This document shows, piece by piece, positions 14,211-22,001 of a stretch of 32,729 nucleotides of DNA. This DNA comes from Bacteroidales bacterium (lineage in GTDB: Bacteria; Bacteroidota; Bacteroidia; Bacteroidales; UBA12077), in NCBI GenBank assembly GCA_030611105.1, contig JAUWQL010000026.1, positions 1-32,729 on the forward strand, read 5' to 3'. A model generated the notes under the pieces. That model saw only the letters and a program-made list of their open reading frames with translations. It ran no database searches and had not been told where the DNA came from. How positions within the stretch are numbered: the stretch's first letter is position 1; each line of letters begins with the position of its first letter. Both the position numbers and the translations under genes were made by a program.

Positions 14211-14855
14211 TCATATTTTTTTAGGTGGCCAAGCGTTACGCCATCCATAAAAGAAACCTAAATGGTAGCGAGCTGCAAAGAAATAAACCGTATGCTTTAA
14301 CTTTCCAACAGGAAAATACAGTAATAGAATTCCGGTTAATACAAAATAGACCGGACTTAGTTGAATATTCAATATGGTAAGAGCTGTAATAAACTGGAAT
14401 AATGTTACCAATATATTTGAAATAAAATCATCAGGATTGGACAAAGCAAGAAGTTCCTTTTTAATCATTCTTTTAATTAAAATACCTAATCCATTTAATC
14501 CGGTAATAAATAAAAAGGCAGGAATGATCCAATAAAGCAAACCTTCAAAATAGATATTGAATATCATTAAAAAAAATACAGCTATGGACAGGAAAGTTCC
14601 AAGATGATATAAAATACCGGCAGTATAAGTTGGTAAGTGCATAAAAGCGGATTCTTTTTTTGCCGGATTCATAGCTCCGGTAAATGAATACATTATTGCT
14701 TTTTGTGTATTACCAACTTTTTTCGAGAAATCTTTTGGTTTGCCTAATCTTACCAATCTTACAAGATGCGTTGAACAACTTAACAAGCATACTGTTAATC
14801 CAATTAATGCAAACCAAATATACCAAGACGTATCCGCATGTATTAAATTAAACAC
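14211..14855 (-). CDS. DsrM/NarI-like membrane cytochrome b subunit
   Basis: The 214-residue protein has about five transmembrane segments (roughly 12-32, 75-102, 106-128, 145-165 and 168-190). Histidine pairs H73/H84 and H188/H198 stand where NarI-family cytochromes hold heme b, and H30 lies in the first helix. It is shorter than typical DsrM. Such subunits oxidise menaquinol and pass electrons to a DsrK/HdrD-type partner, or the reverse. Its start overlaps the dsrC stop (ATGTTTAA), and its stop is one base from the next start. These spacings imply translational coupling and a stable DsrC-DsrMK unit. Confidence 0.83.
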   Translation of the reverse strand: MFNLIHADTSWYIWFALIGLTVCLLSCSTHLVRLVRLGKPKDFSKKVGNTQKAIMYSFTGAMNPAKKESAFMHLPTYTAGILYHLGTFLSIAVFFLMIFNIYFEGLLYWIIPAFLFITGLNGLGILIKRMIKKELLALSNPDDFISNILVTLFQFITALTILNIQLSPVYFVLTGILLLYFPVGKLKHTVYFFAARYHLGFFYGWRNAWPPKKI

Positions 14856-15165
14856 ATCCGTCGGGTTTTGGAAGACCGGCTACACGACAAGCTCCACGAG
14901 CAGGTCCTAATGGAAAAAGTTCGTATATTTCTCTCAGACGCAAACCTGTTTCCTGACAGATAGTACGAATCATTGGAGCCATTCCTTTTTCTTCGTAATT
15001 TTGCCGGATAATATTCACAATAGCCCAATGCTTTTCATTCATTTCTTCAATTCCATCGGATTTTGCAAATAATTTGGCTACGTCTTCATTCCAAATATCA
15101 GGATTTATCAGAAAGCCATCTCCATCAACTTTAAATTCTTTATTCTCAATTTCAATTGTTGCCAT
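14848..15165 (-). CDS. dsrC: DsrC/TusE family sulfur carrier with both redox cysteines
   Basis: The 105-residue protein is a clear DsrC: KHWAIVNIIRQNYEEKG in the middle, then RTICQETGLRLREIYELFP and the tail GPARGACRVAGLPKPDGCV. Both conserved cysteines are present, C93 and the penultimate C104, exactly ten residues apart (CX10C). TusE proteins keep only the last one. In sulfate reducers and sulfur oxidisers this tail forms an intramolecular trisulfide that DsrMK reduces. Here the next genes encode DsrM-like and DsrK-like proteins, so the reductase is paired with its carrier, but no dsrAB is visible. The gene overlaps dsrM-like by 8 bases and follows a broken small gene by 19 bases. Confidence 0.93.
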   Translation of the reverse strand: MATIEIENKEFKVDGDGFLINPDIWNEDVAKLFAKSDGIEEMNEKHWAIVNIIRQNYEEKGMAPMIRTICQETGLRLREIYELFPLGPARGACRVAGLPKPDGCV

Positions 15166-15184
15166 AATTTAAAAGATTATTTAG

Positions 15185-15399
15185 TTAGTGATTATTATCT
15201 TCTTCATCAAATTTATCAATGATTTGTTCAATAGATAAAGTGGTATCGGGCAATACAAAATCAGGACAAAAACTTAATACATTTTTTGTTACATATCGTT
15301 TACATATACTCCACTTATCTCTCCCAACCCTGCAATACTTACAGAGGTATTGATCAGCTTGTTAATTAACAAACTATCTGAATTAATAAGTTTACACAT
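15185..15399 (-). pseudogene. Small cysteine-rich protein gene with a frameshift, upstream of dsrC
   Basis: An open frame of 58 codons (15361 to the stop at 15185) reads as convincing protein: QADQYLCKYCRVGRDKWSIC followed by KRYVTKNVLSFCPDFVLPDT and an acidic tail ending DKFDEEDNNH. It contains four cysteines (CxxC, C ten residues on, then C twelve further), suggesting a metal or cluster site. The frame has no start codon and is closed upstream by TAA at 15362. In the next frame an ATG at 15399 gives MCKLINSDSLLINKLI. One missing base near GATC (15352-15355) would join them into a protein of about 72 residues. I do not recognise the family. Its place 19 bases before dsrC suggests it belonged to the operon. 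A sequence error is equally possible. Confidence 0.55.
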
Positions 15400-15621
15400 T
15401 GTATAGTTGGGACAAAAAGAATTTTCCACAAATGCGTTTTATCAAATTTTAAATATATTGATTTTATTTTATATAACAAAAGATGAAAAGATCCAATAAT
15501 ATTTATTAAAATTCTGATTCCGTAAAAACAAACCTAACAAGCTGATAATTAAGATGTATTAGATTTATTAGACACCTGATATAGAAAGAATGAAACCCTG
15601 ACTTGCGACTTTTAGGTAAAA
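15400..15621. other. Intergenic region upstream of the dsrC operon
   Basis: With the broken small gene, the stretch 15166-15621 lacks an intact gene. The part from 15400 to 15621 is AT-rich and shows no coding pattern on either strand. It holds a candidate -7 box at 15529-15536 and must contain the end of the flippase transcript, but no clear terminator hairpin is visible. Confidence 0.5.
15529..15536 (-). promoter_or_regulatory. Candidate -7 box of the dsrC operon
   Basis: The minus strand reads TAGGTTTG, a full TAnnTTTG match, 130 bases before the small-gene ATG at 15399. A matching -33 TTG is missing, so this is tentative. Confidence 0.3.
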
Positions 15622-17007
15622 TTACAGAGTTAAAACGCCACGATCTAATAACACGAAAACGGTTCCTAATACAAAACTATAGAACGCATACCATTTTATT
15701 GGGATATATTCAATCGGGCTTATTCCTAATTTGAAATAGTTATATATTATAAGCCCAACTTTTGAAACAAAGTATACAGTAATTGTTGCCAAAGCAACAC
15801 CAACAACACCATAATCTTTAACTAAGTATAGGCTTAGAAATACATTAGCCACAAGCTCAAAAACTGAAGTCAGTAAAAGAATTCGTCCCTTTTTTAGTCC
15901 AATGATTATGGTATGAGGGAATAATAACCTGCTTACAATTGCAAGAATATATATTACAAAAATATCGGCACTTCTAGTAAATTCCTGCGAAAACATTCCT
16001 CTATATAATGGTTTAGCGAAAAGCAATAAAAAAATAGATAAAGGATACATAGAATGCATTATTCGAAGTGATTTCTTCTTAATCTGAGCCAGAGTATCTT
16101 TAAGTTTATCCTTTCGGGAAAATTCCATTAGCATGGCGGAACTTAAACCTGCTGCCATCATAATAACAAAAGGCAACTCCTTGGCTCCATAACGAAATAT
16201 TGCAAAACCTTCGGCTGAATAATGTGTGGTTACTACTAATCCATCAATATATTGAGCTGAACCACTCACCAAAACACTAAATATTATTGGTCCGGAAAAA
16301 GCCAGTACTTCTTTAATGAAAGGAAAGGAAAATTTTATTTCGGCATAATTGTATAAGAGAGTAACTAACCATATATTCTTAATAACAGAAACCAAAACCA
16401 GTCCTCGAAGTGACCAGATTACATCATATCCTAAAGTCACAGGTAATATAACTCCAATTAATTGCAATGTTGAGGTAATATATCCATAGCTTAAAGTATT
16501 ACTGTTTTTATCCTGAATCATGTAAATATATTCGATCAAATTGACAGGACTACTTAATAATAAATACCATAGGGTTATATTTAATAAGGGCACATTACCC
16601 TTGTATCCAAATACAGAAAAGTTACCTTTTATAGTTAAACCGATTAAAAATATAACTACGCTAAAGAACATCAGAATAACGTACATATTAAATACCTCAG
16701 GAGACTTAGTCCCAACAACCTGTTCTTTTTCACCAAAAGTTTTACTGCTTTTAAATAATGGAAGAAATGACTGGATTAAACCGTTTACCCAGAAGAAACT
16801 CGCTACACTTGCAATAAAGATTGATACTTCAAACAATCCTATTTCTTCTTTCGACAAACCGATTTTTGTAAAAACTATCGAAATTATAAGGAATGTAAGA
16901 AATCTTAAGATGTTTATTGCCTGTAAACCCGTAACGTTATTAACGTATCTCTTTGCCCCTAGCACTTGCTTTTTTTTGAATTCAAGTTCAAAAATACATT
17001 TAAACAA
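15622..17007 (-). CDS. Polysaccharide flippase (Wzx/MATE-like, MOP superfamily)
   Basis: The 461-residue protein is highly hydrophobic, with about twelve transmembrane segments. It has the typical opening of lipid-linked oligosaccharide flippases (NNVTGLQAINILRFLTFLIISIVFTKIGLSKEEIG as the first helix and loop), a central FSGPIIFSVLVSGSAQYIDG helix resembling the second half of the MOP fold, and YGVVGVALATITVYFVSKVGLI near the end. It probably moves a lipid-linked sugar unit across the inner membrane for surface polysaccharide or LPS. No glycosyltransferases are beside it, so the substrate is open. The basic first 18 residues precede the first helix. Confidence 0.82.
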   Translation of the reverse strand: MFKCIFELEFKKKQVLGAKRYVNNVTGLQAINILRFLTFLIISIVFTKIGLSKEEIGLFEVSIFIASVASFFWVNGLIQSFLPLFKSSKTFGEKEQVVGTKSPEVFNMYVILMFFSVVIFLIGLTIKGNFSVFGYKGNVPLLNITLWYLLLSSPVNLIEYIYMIQDKNSNTLSYGYITSTLQLIGVILPVTLGYDVIWSLRGLVLVSVIKNIWLVTLLYNYAEIKFSFPFIKEVLAFSGPIIFSVLVSGSAQYIDGLVVTTHYSAEGFAIFRYGAKELPFVIMMAAGLSSAMLMEFSRKDKLKDTLAQIKKKSLRIMHSMYPLSIFLLLFAKPLYRGMFSQEFTRSADIFVIYILAIVSRLLFPHTIIIGLKKGRILLLTSVFELVANVFLSLYLVKDYGVVGVALATITVYFVSKVGLIIYNYFKLGISPIEYIPIKWYAFYSFVLGTVFVLLDRGVLTL

Positions 17008-17089
17008 TAAAATAAAAAACTAATTAACTTTTTTTAGGATTTATTGCACGCAAATATTTAACAATTCGGGAAAATATTTTTTCTCATTA

Positions 17090-17121
17090 TTGCAAAATAT
17101 AAAAATTCTTCTTTATATTTG
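17090..17121 (+). promoter_or_regulatory. Promoter of tRNA-His
   Basis: TTG (17090-17092), a 21-base spacer and TATATTTG (17114-17121) match both Bacteroidota promoter boxes. Transcription would start near 17127, a few bases before the mature tRNA 5' end. Confidence 0.65.
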
Positions 17122-17134
17122 CAGTCCGAAAAAT

Positions 17135-17212
17135 GGTGGTTGTAGCTCAGTCGGTTAGAGCGCTGGATTGTGGTTCCAGAGGTCGTGGGTTCGATTCCCA
17201 TCATCCACCCCA
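17135..17212 (+). tRNA. tRNA-His (GTG anticodon)
   Basis: A full cloverleaf is present. The D arm is TAGCTCAGTCGGTTAGAG, the anticodon arm CTGGATTGTGGTTCCAG carries GTG, and the T arm is GTGGG-TTCGATT-CCCAT. The extra G-1 (17135) faces C73 (17209), the identity feature of tRNA-His, and CCA is encoded (17210-17212). The acceptor stem GTGGTTG / CATCCAC has a U-U mismatch at position 5:68 where relatives usually have U-A. The gene stands alone with its own promoter and terminator. Confidence 0.95.
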
Positions 17213-17244
17213 AAAAGCTTCGATAAGATGTCGGAGCTTTTTTA
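17212..17244 (+). terminator. Terminator of tRNA-His
   Basis: AAAAAGCTTCGA and TCGGAGCTTTTT form a 12-bp stem (one G-U pair) with a 7-base loop, directly after the CCA. The T tract on the plus strand runs into the stop codon of the convergent methyltransferase gene. Confidence 0.85.
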
Positions 17245-18039
17245 TTTATAAAAACGCCTCTGTCGCATTGCTTCAAAAACTAATATAGCTGTTGATGTTG
17301 AAACATTTAATGAGTCAATTTCACCACTCATTGGAATAATAATTTGCTCATCAGCAGCTTTTAACCATTTTTCGGTTAATCCATCAGCTTCGGTTCCCAT
17401 TACAATTGCTGTTGGTTGAGTAAAATCTCTTTCGTGGTAATACTTATTTGCTGTTAGAGCTGCCGCATATGATTTAACACCTTTTTCTTTTAGCCAGTTA
17501 ATAGTTTCATCGCTTGAGCACGCAATCACTTGATTTGTAAAAACACAACCTACACTCGAACGAATTACATTAGGATTATATATATCGGTTAAAGGATCGC
17601 AAATAATTACAGCATCAACATTAGCTGCATCTGCAGTACGTAAAATGGCACCTAAGTTACCTGGTTTTTCTACCGACTCAAGTACAATTACAAGAGGATT
17701 CTCCCGCAATTTAATATTTTCCAGTTTAAGCTGTTTTGGTTCTGCCAAAGCAATAAGGCCTTCAGTTGAGCCACGATATACTAGTTTCTCAAAGATCTCT
17801 TTACTTATTTCAAAGCATTGTGCATTAATGTTAAAATTCGTATTAACAACATCCATAGGAATAATATCAGGACAAATAAATAAAGTTTTCAATTGTATAC
17901 CTGACTTTATAGCAAGGTTAATTTCTCGCATTCCTTCAATTACAACAAGATTTTGTTTTTTACGCTCCGAGGATTTTTGTTGAAGCTTGATTATATTTTT
18001 AATTTTTGGATTTTGCGGACTTGCAATCTTTTCAATCAT
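17242..18039 (-). CDS. SpoU/TrmH-family RNA 2'-O-methyltransferase
   Basis: The 265-residue SPOUT enzyme transfers a methyl group from SAM to a ribose 2'-OH of rRNA or tRNA. It has an N-terminal L30e-like substrate domain (about 1-105, starting IASPQNPKIKNIIKLQ) and the three SpoU motifs: EKPGNLGAILRTADAA (about 128-143), VMGTEADGL and IPMSGEIDSLNVSTSTAILV. The target base cannot be set from sequence; RlmB and TsnR-like enzymes share this architecture. Its stop overlaps the tRNA-His terminator. Confidence 0.88.
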   Translation of the reverse strand: MIEKIASPQNPKIKNIIKLQQKSSERKKQNLVVIEGMREINLAIKSGIQLKTLFICPDIIPMDVVNTNFNINAQCFEISKEIFEKLVYRGSTEGLIALAEPKQLKLENIKLRENPLVIVLESVEKPGNLGAILRTADAANVDAVIICDPLTDIYNPNVIRSSVGCVFTNQVIACSSDETINWLKEKGVKSYAAALTANKYYHERDFTQPTAIVMGTEADGLTEKWLKAADEQIIIPMSGEIDSLNVSTSTAILVFEAMRQRRFYK

Positions 18040-18103
18040 ATCTTTTATAATAATATTTTAATGTCGTTTAGTTAAGAATAGGGCGCTGATTTTAACAGAT
18101 TAA

Positions 18104-18814
18104 TCACTTATCTAAAACCTTAAACACAAATCCGACTCCATGCTTATTTTCAATAGCAACACCAGGAACAGATTTAAAATATTTTCTTAATCGCGTTATA
18201 AAAACATCTAAACTACGGCCTGCAAAATAGTCGTTTTCGCCCCACAAAACATTTAATATTCTTTCGCGAGTAACTATAGTATTTTTATTTTCAACAAAAA
18301 ACTTTAAAAGTTCTGCTTCGCGATATGTTAAACTATTTTCTTTTGCACCCACTAACAGTTTTAAATTCTCACAATCAAAAATTGCTTTTCCGATCTTTAT
18401 ATTCTGATCTTCTGTCTCGGGATCAATAATTTTTTTGCGCTTTAAAAAAACTTTTATACGTAGAATAAGCTCTTCAATATTATAAGGTTTAATAATATAG
18501 TCATCTGCACCTAATAACAGGCCCTTAATTCTATCTTCGGGCAAAGTTTTCGCAGTAATAAATAAAATAGGAATCTCATTGTTTACCGATCGTACTTTAT
18601 GTGCTAAATCGAACCCGTCCATTTTGGGAAGCATAACATCAAACAAGCAAATGTCGAAAGTATCATTTGAGAAAAGCTCAAATGCTTTTACTCCATCAAC
18701 AGCATTGACAACATCAAAACCCTTTCTCTTTAGATTGTCAGTTGTAATAAAACTTAAAGTTTCATCATCCTCAACATATAATATTTTAGGAGCTTTATTC
18801 ACAGTCATCATCAT
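18104..18814 (-). CDS. OmpR-family response regulator (RprY-like)
   Basis: The 236-residue protein has a receiver domain (about 9-125) with D16/D17 in the acidic pocket, phosphoacceptor D59 in FDVMLPKMDG, and K109 in YIIKPY. A winged-helix DNA-binding domain (about 135-233) follows, with RSLDVFITRLRKYF as recognition helix and GVGFVF as wing. The 20-base overlap with the upstream histidine kinase gene shows they form one translationally coupled pair. It resembles RprY of Bacteroides. Targets are unknown. Confidence 0.92.
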   Translation of the reverse strand: MMMTVNKAPKILYVEDDETLSFITTDNLKRKGFDVVNAVDGVKAFELFSNDTFDICLFDVMLPKMDGFDLAHKVRSVNNEIPILFITAKTLPEDRIKGLLLGADDYIIKPYNIEELILRIKVFLKRKKIIDPETEDQNIKIGKAIFDCENLKLLVGAKENSLTYREAELLKFFVENKNTIVTRERILNVLWGENDYFAGRSLDVFITRLRKYFKSVPGVAIENKHGVGFVFKVLDK

Positions 18815-20072
18815 TTAAAGGAATAATAATTATAAATTCAGTGCCAAATTTAAGCTCACTTTTAAACTTAAATTGCCACCGATGCCTTTTAATAACATCT
18901 TTAACATAACTTAAACCCAAGCCAAACCCCTTCACATTGTGCACATTACCTGTAGGAATACGAAAAAACTTTTTGAAAATTTTCTTTTGATATTTTTTGT
19001 CAATTCCAATTCCATTATCCTTTATTTTCAAAAAAAGATGCTTTTTATCCGATTCAGTTGAAACGATTATTTCAGGTTTCACTTCACAATACTTTAATGC
19101 ATTATCGATTAAATTTATGATAAGATTTGTAAAATGGAATTCGTCGGCACATACAATATAATTTTTAGCTTTTAAATCCATAGAGGAATGTCCCTGCTTA
19201 TCGTTTACACGCCAAATTACATTATCCATTATTTTAAGTAAAAACTTATGCAGATCAATATTCTCTTTATTTAATCGCCTTATACTTTCCAGCTCACTCA
19301 TACCAAGCACTTTTTCAATATGCCCCAATAAAGCATTTGCCTGAGATTTTATTATTTGCGAATATCTTTTAATTCTGTCAGGTTCATTAATAATATCCTT
19401 CTCATTTAATACATCGGTCGAAAGGACAATTGAAGATAATGGAGTTTTAAACTCATGTGTAAGATTATTTACCACATCTTTTTGTAATTCAGAAAAACGC
19501 TTTTGCTGTAGAATAACAATTAAAGCATAGGCTAAGAACAAAACCACAAAAATTAAAATTCCCGATAAAATATATATGCTGTTGATATTACCTAATATAT
19601 ACTGTTTGCGCCACGGGAAATAAATTCCAAAATAGTAAACAAACTCTTCGTGTTTAGATAACTCAATATTTGAAGGTTTATCCTCCTTTTCACTCAAATT
19701 AATGTATTTGCCATATAACATTTCATCTGTTTGGCAATCATAAATAGCATATTCAAAATCAAGTTTTATATTTTGTTTTTCGAATGTTTTAATAAGATAA
19801 TGTTCAAGTATATCGGCATCAATAAAATCATTTACATTAACCAAAAAATAATCCGGAGAACTTTGATATACAGGGTTTACCCCAACATATTCATAATTAT
19901 TTAATTCGTAGATTTGCTCCACTACATCCCAAAGTGCAATCTGAATCTTTTGATTTAATTTTCGTTCCTCGTTATTGAAAGCAACCTGAAAAAAATAAAC
20001 CTGAAGAACAATAATTCCAATAATAGAAATTAAGCCTAAAAAAACAACCAATCGAATTGCCGGTTTCCTCAT
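18795..20072 (-). CDS. Membrane sensor histidine kinase (RprX-like)
   Basis: The 425-residue kinase has a first membrane helix (about 7-30) and a periplasmic sensor of about 135 residues. A second helix (about 165-188) leads to the kinase core: H box NLTHEFKTPLSS (H206), N box NLIDNALKY, G1 DNGIGI, and G2 GFGLGLSYV near 390. It autophosphorylates on H206 and passes phosphate to the overlapping response regulator. The sensor domain is not one I can name. No promoter of the TAnnTTTG form is visible upstream. Confidence 0.92.
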   Translation of the reverse strand: MRKPAIRLVVFLGLISIIGIIVLQVYFFQVAFNNEERKLNQKIQIALWDVVEQIYELNNYEYVGVNPVYQSSPDYFLVNVNDFIDADILEHYLIKTFEKQNIKLDFEYAIYDCQTDEMLYGKYINLSEKEDKPSNIELSKHEEFVYYFGIYFPWRKQYILGNINSIYILSGILIFVVLFLAYALIVILQQKRFSELQKDVVNNLTHEFKTPLSSIVLSTDVLNEKDIINEPDRIKRYSQIIKSQANALLGHIEKVLGMSELESIRRLNKENIDLHKFLLKIMDNVIWRVNDKQGHSSMDLKAKNYIVCADEFHFTNLIINLIDNALKYCEVKPEIIVSTESDKKHLFLKIKDNGIGIDKKYQKKIFKKFFRIPTGNVHNVKGFGLGLSYVKDVIKRHRWQFKFKSELKFGTEFIIIIPLNDDDCE

Positions 20073-20401
20073 AAAGCGAATTTAGAAAAATAATTCGTTA
20101 CCTGAATAAAATTAACATAAGTTAACAAAATATGGAATTGCTTTTATATACTCCTCTTAAACTAAATACCCTAACTTAACAATTACTACACATTGTATCT
20201 TATTGATTATTAATCAAAATCAAAGCATTTTTTTAAAGCAATCTCTAATAATTATTGGATTTTTAATATTTATTCCTCTATCTTTGTTTTGTTATAAGTT
20301 GAGCATTAAGTTTAGTCTGACTCCTATTTAGTTCATTAATTTTTCAAACTTACTTTTTACTCTTCTAAAACTAAATTATTAATTTAACATTTTTTATTAT
20401 T
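20073..20401. other. Intergenic region between kinase and RRM genes
   Basis: This 329-base divergent spacer is AT-rich and has no coding pattern. It holds the RRM promoter (20255-20286) followed by an untranslated leader of about 110 bases rich in CT and TTTA segments. No strong hairpin is seen in the leader. Confidence 0.55.
20255..20286 (+). promoter_or_regulatory. Promoter of the RRM gene
   Basis: TTG (20255-20257), 21 bases, then TATCTTTG (20279-20286) match both Bacteroidota boxes with the same spacing as the tRNA-His promoter. The predicted start near 20292 leaves a leader of about 110 bases. Confidence 0.6.
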
Positions 20402-20647
20402 ATGAACATTTTTATCGCAAATTTGAACTTTAAGGTTCAAAGTGAAAAATTGCAAGAAATTTTTGAAGAATACGGTGAAGTATCTTCAGCAAAAGTTATT
20501 TTTGACCGTGGTTCTGGTCGCTCTAAAGGATTTGGCTTTGTTGAAATGCCAAACGACGAGGATGCTGCCAGAGCAATGGAAGACCTTGACGGTGTTGAAA
20601 TTGAAGGTAAAGCAATCGTAGTAAAAAAAGCGAAGCCCAGAGAATAA
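20402..20647 (+). CDS. Small RRM-domain RNA-binding protein
   Basis: The 81-residue protein is a single RNA recognition motif, with RNP2 IFIANL at 3-8 and RNP1 RSKGFGFVEM at 40-49 carrying the aromatic RNA-stacking residues. It ends in a short basic tail (KKAKPRE). Bacteroidota and cyanobacteria carry several such proteins, thought to act as global post-transcriptional regulators in place of Hfq. The gene is monocistronic, with its own promoter, long leader and terminator, as for highly expressed Rbp genes. RNA targets are unknown. Confidence 0.93.
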   Translation: MNIFIANLNFKVQSEKLQEIFEEYGEVSSAKVIFDRGSGRSKGFGFVEMPNDEDAARAMEDLDGVEIEGKAIVVKKAKPRE

Positions 20648-20727
20648 GGCAACCGCTCAAGAAATCAAGAAAGATATTAATCTGACTTAGTTTTTATGTC
20701 TTAGAAAAGATTATATAACTCTATATT

Positions 20728-20762
20728 CCTCAGAAGTTAAACTTCTCGGGGATTTTTATTTT
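20728..20762 (+). terminator. Terminator of the RRM gene
   Basis: CCTC-A-GAAG and CTTC-TC-GGGG form a stem with a small internal bulge and a 5-base loop, followed by ATTTTTATTTTT. It lies 80 bases after the stop. Confidence 0.75.
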
Positions 20763-20880
20763 TACTTCCAATAAATGCTTTGCACCAACTCCCTCTTTAT
20801 TATTACAACAATTTAAATTTCTAAAGCAACTATCATTAATAATAATACATCTTAAAAGAAAATAATCTAAATTAATAACT

Positions 20881-21861
20881 ATGAAACCTGCAAAATCCTA
20901 TCTTTTATTTATCTTGTTCATATCGTTAATTTTGTTTTCAGGATGTCCCTTAAATAATGATTTTGAAGAAGGTCGATTTCCTGACGCCCCTATAAACTTT
21001 GAAAGTATAAACTCTGAATTTGACGATTACAATGCTGCTGCACCATTTGATTTATATAACGAATTTTCATATTTATTTTCGTCGAACAGAAACTCTGCAG
21101 GCACAGAATATGATATTGTAAATTATTTTGTAGAATTTCACTATTTATCGGAAACTAACCAGGTATACTTCAATGCTTTAGACATTGGGTCTTCATATTA
21201 TGATTCAGCTCTTGTAAAAATAAACACTTCTTCGAACGAATTTGGCCCTTTTATGATGTACAGCCAGGATTATTTATACGATTTGTTTTTTTACGCCACA
21301 GATTCTTCAGGAAACCTCGACATTTACTATTTGCAACATTCTGTATACAATGACAACTGGGATGATCCAACACCTTTAAGCAAAATAAATACCGAATATA
21401 ATGAAGCATATCCTACTTTTAATCGAAATCAGGATGAAATGTATTTTTGTTCTGATGCCAGTGGAGTATATAACTTTTATAAAGTCGACTTATCATCAAG
21501 CACATCGGTAGTTGACTGGCTTCAAACGGAAGAGTTGCCTGTTTGGATAGTTTGTGATGTTATAAATAGTACTTCCGATGACAAATGCCCATATATTAAT
21601 GGAAACATAATGGTTTTTGCATCAGATCGTGAAGGGGGATATGGAGGTTTTGATTTATATTATTCAGAATATATCGATGAAAACTGGACAGAACCGGTAA
21701 ATTTTGGAGAAACAATTAATACGGAATATGACGAATTCAGGCCAATTACTATTTATGCTCATAATTATATAAATGATGTAATGTTATTTTCATCGAACAG
21801 ACCCGGGGGACTCGGAGGTTTCGATCTTTATTATGTTGGTATACCAAAAATGATACTCTAA
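20881..21861 (+). CDS. Lipoprotein with PD40 beta-propeller repeats
   Basis: The 326-residue protein has a lipoprotein signal (LILFSGC, C22 as the lipidated residue). The mature part holds repeated blades of the WD40-like PD40 type: AYPTFNRNQDEMYFCSD, NIMVFASDREGGYGGFDLYY and MLFSSNRPGGLGGFDLYY. These are typical of Bacteroidota outer-membrane-associated proteins. The repeats form a propeller that may bind peptidoglycan, a sugar or protein. No OmpA domain is attached, unlike many relatives. The role is unknown. Confidence 0.82.
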   Translation: MKPAKSYLLFILFISLILFSGCPLNNDFEEGRFPDAPINFESINSEFDDYNAAAPFDLYNEFSYLFSSNRNSAGTEYDIVNYFVEFHYLSETNQVYFNALDIGSSYYDSALVKINTSSNEFGPFMMYSQDYLYDLFFYATDSSGNLDIYYLQHSVYNDNWDDPTPLSKINTEYNEAYPTFNRNQDEMYFCSDASGVYNFYKVDLSSSTSVVDWLQTEELPVWIVCDVINSTSDDKCPYINGNIMVFASDREGGYGGFDLYYSEYIDENWTEPVNFGETINTEYDEFRPITIYAHNYINDVMLFSSNRPGGLGGFDLYYVGIPKMIL

Positions 21862-21916
21862 ATAAAATTAAAAAATGTGCAGAACGAGCTAAAATGCCTA
21901 AAATGTTTAGTCATTC

Positions 21917-21959
21917 TTGCCTGCAGCCCGCCTGCCAAAGCAAAGTGGTGGACAGGCAA
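21917..21959. repeat. Palindromic GC-rich intergenic repeat
   Basis: TTGCCTG (21917-21923) and CAGGCAA (21953-21959) form an outer stem. CCGCC and GGTGG form an inner stem around TGCCAAAGCAAAGT. The element is much more GC-rich than its surroundings and shares the GCCTG/CAGGC core with 1509-1530. It looks like a dispersed Bacteroidota repeat, perhaps with a terminator role after the PD40 gene. Confidence 0.5.
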
Positions 21960-22001
21960 ACAGATATAATTTGGCAATAAATTAAGAACTAAAATCATAA
22001 A

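Noticed and set aside
14843-15028. Minus-strand frame of 61 codons overlapping dsrC
   Set aside because: It is a frame-shifted reading of dsrC with Arg/Ser-rich composition; dsrC itself is strongly conserved.
17058-17276. Minus-strand frame of 72 codons covering the tRNA-His gene
   Set aside because: The frame is the antisense reading of a tRNA gene. The segment resembling WMMGIEPTTSGTT is a well-known false protein produced by tRNA antisense translation.
20073-20401. Possible CRISPR array or long repeats in the long AT-rich spacers
   Set aside because: No regularly spaced direct repeats were seen here or in the spacers at 15400-15621 and 27578-27914.
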